Positions 58,826-64,000 of a stretch of 64,000 bases of DNA are shown here, one piece after another (positions within the stretch are counted from its first letter, which is position 1; each line of letters starts with the position of its first letter). Source of the DNA: Wurfbainia villosa (taxonomy: Eukaryota > Streptophyta > Magnoliopsida > Zingiberales > Zingiberaceae); contig CM045993.1 of the NCBI GenBank assembly GCA_025175895.1, forward strand, positions 56,610,621 to 56,674,620, given 5' to 3'. The notes beneath the pieces were generated by a model that was not told the origin of the DNA, ran no database searches, and saw only the letters and a program-made list of their open reading frames with translations. Position numbers and translations under genes: made by a program.

Positions 58826-60058
58826 TGTAGAATCGGAGATTTCTAAGAGAAACGATGAATCTCAAAATAAGATAAGACAAGTTTTTTATTTGGTTCACAA
58901 CTCAAGCCGGGTTGCTACTCCAAGGCACGTAGCTCTCCGAGAACTACCTCGATGGCCAATCCACTAAAAGACCCTCCGATTCGAAACTCTCGAACTCGGA
59001 GGGTATTCCCTTTTTACAAAGTATAGAGAGAAAGGTAACATGCTACCTTCTCTTGAATTAAAGTATAAGCAAAATTAAATACAAGAAAAATAAAGCTATA
59101 CCGACACTTATAGAGATGAAAAGGTAGCTCAGAGTGTCGATCTTGCAAGATGTTGAGTCTTTTGCAGATGAGGATTGATAGCGACAGCAATTGGACATGT
59201 TTGAATTGTTATTTTATAAGCACTTTCCAATCAACTCTAAATCAGTCCGTCGATTTGGTACATCGGTCCTTCCAGTCGACTAGACCTTATATAGTCGACT
59301 CTAGATCACCTGGATCTGCATCGAGAAATTTTCCTTTCTAGTCGACTGGACCTCCTCAGTTGACTAGAGCTCATGCCATCTTAGTTGCTAGATCTCCGGT
59401 CGATCAATAGATATCTTGCCAATTTGGCATCCCAGTCGACTGGACCATACCCAGTCGATTGGACCTCAATCAACTAGAAACCAATCAGTCGACTGGATAC
59501 CTGCAAAATGTGATTTGCACAAAATACAATATGAAATTGAATAGAAAGAGTAATATTGCCTGATCTCGACTTCTTAGTCCTACACTGACTATCTATCGGA
59601 TCGATGCCTAGCTTTGTCTCCCTACAGAGGACTTGACCTCACTTCTTCACTCGAGGCTTACCTGTCGACTACCCAGTCGAACTTATCATGCTTGACATCT
59701 GATCTGACCCACCAGGGCTTCCTGCCAGTTGTTCGACCTCCCTGACCCATCTGGACTTCATGTCAATTGTCTGGTCTCCTGACCTAACAGTCTTCATACT
59801 ATATGTCCCGTCTCTTGACCCATCTAGACTTCCTGCCTAGTGTCCGGTTCTCATGATCTATCAAATCTTCTACCTAGTATCCTGTCAACACGACCTACTA
59901 GGACTTTGCATTCTTTGCCTAGTATCCGGTCTGCCTGACCTATTAGAGTTTTCCTGTTAATCTTACACACTTAACATGCATATTAAAACACACATAAATC
60001 TTAACTTTGATTATGGTTCATATATTAAAACTAAGGAGTGATGCTCCTTGCATCAACA
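58826..60058 (-). mobile_element. Family E 3' LTR in minus orientation
   Basis: 1233 bp, TGTAGAATCGGAG ... CCTTGCATCAACA, followed by a polypurine tract. It is the inverse of the E sequence at 58174-58767 over its first half. It has agtcgactgg palindromes (about 59270-59500) and a degenerate array of about 45-bp units of the type ctgacccatctggacttcctgcc (about 59698-59950). As a 3' LTR its left flank (58768-58825) is the target. Confidence 0.85.
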
Positions 60059-61281
60059 ATCTTTCCCTTTTTGATGTATGATAACACATCAATTAAAGTT
60101 AGGAGAATCAATTTGCAATATTCAAGTTTAACATATTCTCATGCAATGTATCAAATTAAAATGTATTTAAGTTCATATGCATGAATTCATGAAATGCTTT
60201 CTTACTTTAAACCTCTCTAACTTTAAACCTCTCTCTATCTCCCCCTTTGACATACATCAAAAATACTTTTAATTACCAAATGCCAAAATTCAAAGGTGAG
60301 TTTTAAGTATTAGTCTTTCAAAATAGGCGAGCATTGGTTTAAAATAAAAGCATATCAACTCTTTTTTAAGCTTTTCAAAAGACTTGAGATTTTTAAGGTT
60401 CAAAAGTATTTTGAAGTATTTAAACATTTTTAGAATACTATAGGAACTTTATAAGGAATATACATAAGCTTATCAAAAGTTTAGGTATTATAAGCTTTTC
60501 ATAAGTACTTAGTCTTTTTCAAGCTAAGCTAAAATGAGCTTGTCAAAATAAGCTAGGTACGGTTTTAGAAAATAAGATTTTCAACCAAGTCATATGAACT
60601 TCTAGAGAATAGGATTCTGAAGGTATATAATCTTTAAGCTTTTTAGACTTTTCAAAATAAATTCATTTTTAAGTTTAAAATACTTAAGCTTTAAAATGAG
60701 CATTTCAAAAGTAATCTATTCAAAGTAAGATTTTTACTCCCCCTTAATTTATGATTTTAAATTTTCAAAACTCCCCCTTAATTTAAGATTTTAAGTTTGA
60801 AATTATTTTCTCATCAAAATTTTAAGGTAATGCAAATGAAATAATAGATGTCCAAGCATGAATTCCTATTCATTATTGAGTAAATAATATATTGAAAGTA
60901 AACATCTAAAAATTGTCCTTAAAGAAAATGTCTAACCCTTTTAATAACTCGAATGATATGAGCTTATCATCAAGTTTAGGTAGGAGTTAGTCATTGAAGT
61001 GATTGATTTGCTTAAAACCCCCTTTTTGGTTCATGTCGATGCACTAAGTTTACATCTAGAATCAGGGGTGCAGTCCTAGCATCTCATGCCCATTTTCATG
61101 GCTTAATACACAAATAGGTAGTCCTAGGTGTTTGTGAGATTTGAAGGCTTACCTAGGTCTAGAAGATCATGAAATCTAAACTTGATCTAGGCTAGATCAA
61201 TTTTTAATTTCCCTTTAAGAAAATAATATTACTTAGTAGAAATATAGATTTTGAATAATGAAACATTAAAGAAGTCTAATC
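60059..61281 (-). other. Polypurine tract and non-coding 3' interior of the minus-strand E element, truncated
   Basis: Polypurine tract at 60059-60076 (atctttccctttttgatg), with further CTCCCCCTT tracts near 60240, 60737 and 60772. Around 61020-61150 it matches the D interior near 29310-29430 in order and wording (ggttcat, gatgcacta, catctagaa, agcatctca), so E and D are related. It stops at 61281, where element G begins. No gene. Confidence 0.75.
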
Positions 61282-63492
61282 TGTTAGTAATATATGAGAG
61301 ATGTCCTAAGGCAATCGCCTTATGTATGAACCATTTATATGATAAATGAAGATTCACTATTTGAGTATACATGTTTTATGTATTTGATTGGATCTTAAAC
61401 TCATTTACTGAATGTCCACGATACGATTCACAGCATGAGAGAATTTGTGATTGGATCACAACTAGTGAGTATCTCTACATGTGTAATTGTGATGTATCGG
61501 AATTATCCCTAGTCGATGAATTGATGGATCTGGACACCATCAATTCTGTTGAGACTAGCACGAGGTATACTCCTTGGTGTATCCAAGCAGCTGATTCTCA
61601 CTGGCTGGAGACATAGTGATGTCCGGAGTTAATCGTGGATGCTAGTTATGGTAACTAGTTCATTGGAGTGACCAGCCGTAAGACTTCATATGGTTCTCTG
61701 CATATATAGATATGTCAATGAAGTTCTTACTGTGGCTTAAGTGCGATGTTCCTTTGACTTGCGGTATTCAAGTCATCTTGATCATGGAGACTTATGCTTT
61801 GACATCTTAAGCAAACATCTCTAAGGAGATGTGGACCCGGGATGATTGGGTATAAGTCGAAGTGATCGAAGGTGTTTGAATAGCCTATAAAGGATTCACC
61901 ACTCCTTGCGAGGAGATGTATACCCATGGCCTCTCGTCGGATTGTTACTAAAGTCTTTGGCCAAAGCATTACATGTTTAGAGTAAAGTACTCTTCGATAC
62001 ATGTGGAGTAACTAGAATCCGTAGGACGAGGAAATGATACTTGGGCTAGGTGTGACGTAGTCAGCCTAGTGGGGACTGACACAATAGACCATGTCCTGAA
62101 CCAAGAGGGTATAAGATGAGTGAAGGGAATGGGGCACGATTCATTCGAGCTGCTGAAGGGTTTCAGAAATAGTTCTGGATCAACCGTTGATCTTTTCGGT
62201 TAATTGGGGATCATGATGTACTACTAGGTGCCACTCATGATCGTTCTATAATTAATGGTTAATTATAGACGGCCAACATAAACCGAGAACCTATTTGGGC
62301 ACACGCACAACGAGTGTAATCCAAAGGATTTAAAATGAGCTTGAGAATTGGATTCTCAGACCGAGAGAAACTAGGTTTGGTTGGACCAAACATAAAGCGA
62401 GCATGAAATCGTTTCAGTCACAATGGAAGCGTGGATGGGCTGCGTCTTATGAAGACGTAATGGATGGACCAAAATGGTTTGGTTCTAATCCAATGGATAA
62501 GAATAAACCTAAGGGTTTGGTTTATTTTAAACGAATGAACCAAAAGTTGGTTCGGTTCGTTTTAACTTAAAATAAACCATCATGGTTTGGTTTATTTTAA
62601 CTTATCTTAATGGAGCGGGTTAACGGGCTTTATGGATATGATCCATTAACCATTAAGAGAATTAGTTCTCTATAAAAGTGGGCTTAAGGGATTGTTAAAC
62701 CCTAACTAATCCAAAATCATTCAAACCCTAGCCGCCCAACATGTTTTTGCCGCCCAACACATTGTTGCCGCCCAGCTTGTGGTGGCGCCGTCCAGCTCCT
62801 TGCCGGCGTCCAAGCTCCAGCCGGTGAACCTCCGGCGACCCTCCGGTGATCTCCTATAGGTTCGGCATCAAGGTGAGCCTTTTCTCTCCTTGTTTTGGCC
62901 GGCGCCTACTCCTCCACCAAGCTGTCCAGTTTTCTGGACAGCTTCTCCTCCTCTCGTCGGAGCATCGTTTGGACGACGGTTAGTGCTCCGACAGCGGCTA
63001 ACTTACCGGGGATTTGATCTCCGGTAATCCTCTGAGGTGGAGGACGAAGGATTCGTCAAACGGTTGACGAATACCTCTCCGGAGAAGCGAGTTTTGAGAA
63101 CTCGTTTTGGATCCGAATTTGGATTCGGATCGTGATCATCTCTCGATCACGTCGTCTTCAACACGAGGCTAGTAACCCGTACGAAGACAAAGCTCGTGAC
63201 TTAGCGAAGTCATCCCGAGGAGCTCGGCGTGGATACGGATAGAGACGATTCTTACGAGGATCGTTCCGGTTGATGCCGTTCCCGCTACACGTCATACGGA
63301 AGGTATAACGTAGTTTAATTTCCTTTTATTGCAAATTTTAATTTACGGTTATGTCTACACTTGTTGTAATTGCATGCGTGTGTTGTGTGTATTGTAATAA
63401 ATATAGATTTATTATTTTTAATTGCTTCCGCTGTGCTCATGTTTATGAAACATGATCGAACACACACACGCCGCGGTGCCGGAAACCCAACA
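61282..63492 (+). mobile_element. 5' LTR of copia element G
   Basis: 2211 bp, TGTTAGTAATATATGAG ... GGAAACCCAACA, followed by a perfect primer-binding site. The TATA-like tataaaag is at 62672-62679, followed by a gccgcccaacatg-type CGCC-rich leader. The rest of the element lies beyond the right edge. The ORF at 61371-61616 is in the LTR and resembles nothing known. Confidence 0.85.
62672..62679 (+). promoter_or_regulatory. Candidate TATA box of the element G LTR
   Basis: TATAAAAG about 1.39 kb into the LTR, at a position comparable to the TATA box of element F. Confidence 0.6.
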
Positions 63493-63493
63493 G

Positions 63494-63506
63494 TGGTATC
63501 AGAGCC
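63494..63506 (+). promoter_or_regulatory. Primer-binding site of element G
   Basis: TGGTATCAGAGCC, 1 bp after the LTR end. Confidence 0.93.
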
Positions 63507-64000
63507 CAGGTTGTGTTTCGACATAATCGTAAAAATGGTTTTGCGATAGTCATAATGTATTTCTGGAAGTTTTCTAAATTTTGGAAATTTAGAAGTATTT
63601 ATGGAAATTTTTCAATTTTGGAAAGTCTAGAAGTATTTATGGAAATCTTCCACTTTTGGAAAGTTGGAAGTATTTATGGAAATTGATATTTTCCATAAAT
63701 AAAATATTTGATTAGATTCTGGAATTTTGTTTCCTAATTTAATCATGATTTGATTTGGGAAATCAAATCTTAAAATATTTTATTTCCATAAGTAGTTTTA
63801 ATGATTTAGGAAATTGGTTTCCTAAATAGATTTTCCTTAATCAAATAATTCCATGAATAAAATATGTGATTAGATTTGGAAATTTGTTTCCTAATTTAAT
63901 TATGATTTGATTTGGAGAATCAAATCTTAAACATATTTTATTTTCATAAATAGTTATGACATATAAGGAAATATATACATGACATAATTGTATGCCATGT
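63507..64000 (+). other. AT-rich leader of element G with short tandem repeats
   Basis: About 40-bp units around 'ttttggaaagt(ct)agaagtatttatggaaa' recur at 63560-63690. A longer segment (taatttaatcatgatttgat and onward) recurs at about 63737 and 63893. No gag start is visible before the window ends. Confidence 0.7.

Noticed and set aside
58174..60058. DNA transposon with long terminal inverted repeats
   Set aside because: Each arm is an LTR with its own TG...CA end next to a polypurine tract or a primer-binding-site-like stretch, and there is no transposase. Two E elements in opposite orientation explain it.
61371..61616. 81-codon frame in the element G LTR
   Set aside because: Lies within an LTR upstream of its TATA-like box, with no family match.

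Overview
This window is plant (angiosperm) repeat DNA. It holds LTR retrotransposons nested inside one another, and I found no host gene, tRNA, rRNA or CRISPR array. The evidence is tRNA-iMet-type primer-binding sites, polypurine tracts, TG...CA long terminal repeats (LTRs), 5-bp target-site duplications (TSDs), and broken Ty1/copia and Ty3/gypsy gag and pol reading frames. The species cannot be fixed from this sequence. A monocot would fit the abundance of Sirevirus-like copia elements, but this is weak.

Layout. Positions 1-22612 plus 47454-47873 are a tandem array of 'family B' elements on the minus strand, with LTRs of about 1480 bp. They have a gag gene and a long non-coding 3' part but no pol. 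Neighbouring units share LTRs: the LTRs at 1150-4379 and 10617-12097 each have a primer-binding site on one side and a polypurine tract on the other. Later events in this array are a solo LTR of family A (1566-3310, TSD AAGTC), an inverted, truncated A LTR (5585-6837), and a complete gag-only element of family H (14119-20184, TSD CATTT) inside a B gag gene.

A second B-like element, 'C' (22613-47448, TSD GACTC/GACTT), split the array's last LTR. C was split by an 18-kb Ty3/gypsy chromovirus (24197-42227, TSD ATACC) whose 3.6-kb LTRs carry four tandem-repeat arrays. That element's 5' LTR was split by a Sirevirus-type copia, 'D' (27564-35745), which still has recognisable integrase, reverse transcriptase (RT) and RNase H. 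The nesting is therefore B > C > gypsy > D.

Right part. Fragments of another B/H-like element (47874-48946) adjoin a plus-strand LTR of family E, which was split by a complete Tork-like copia 'F' (49457-58168, TSD ACCTG). Next come the start of the E interior, a second E LTR in the opposite orientation (58826-60058) with its 3' interior, and the 5' LTR, primer-binding site and leader of another copia, 'G' (61282 to the right edge).

Coding capacity. Every pol is broken by stops or frameshifts. The gag genes of families B, C and H are the best-kept reading frames. Their ends resemble those of the pol-bearing D and E elements, so they may have moved with enzymes supplied by such relatives. Several short stretches between about 34.2 and 41 kb have lost many small pieces regardless of element boundaries, which may be a consensus-sequence problem rather than biology.
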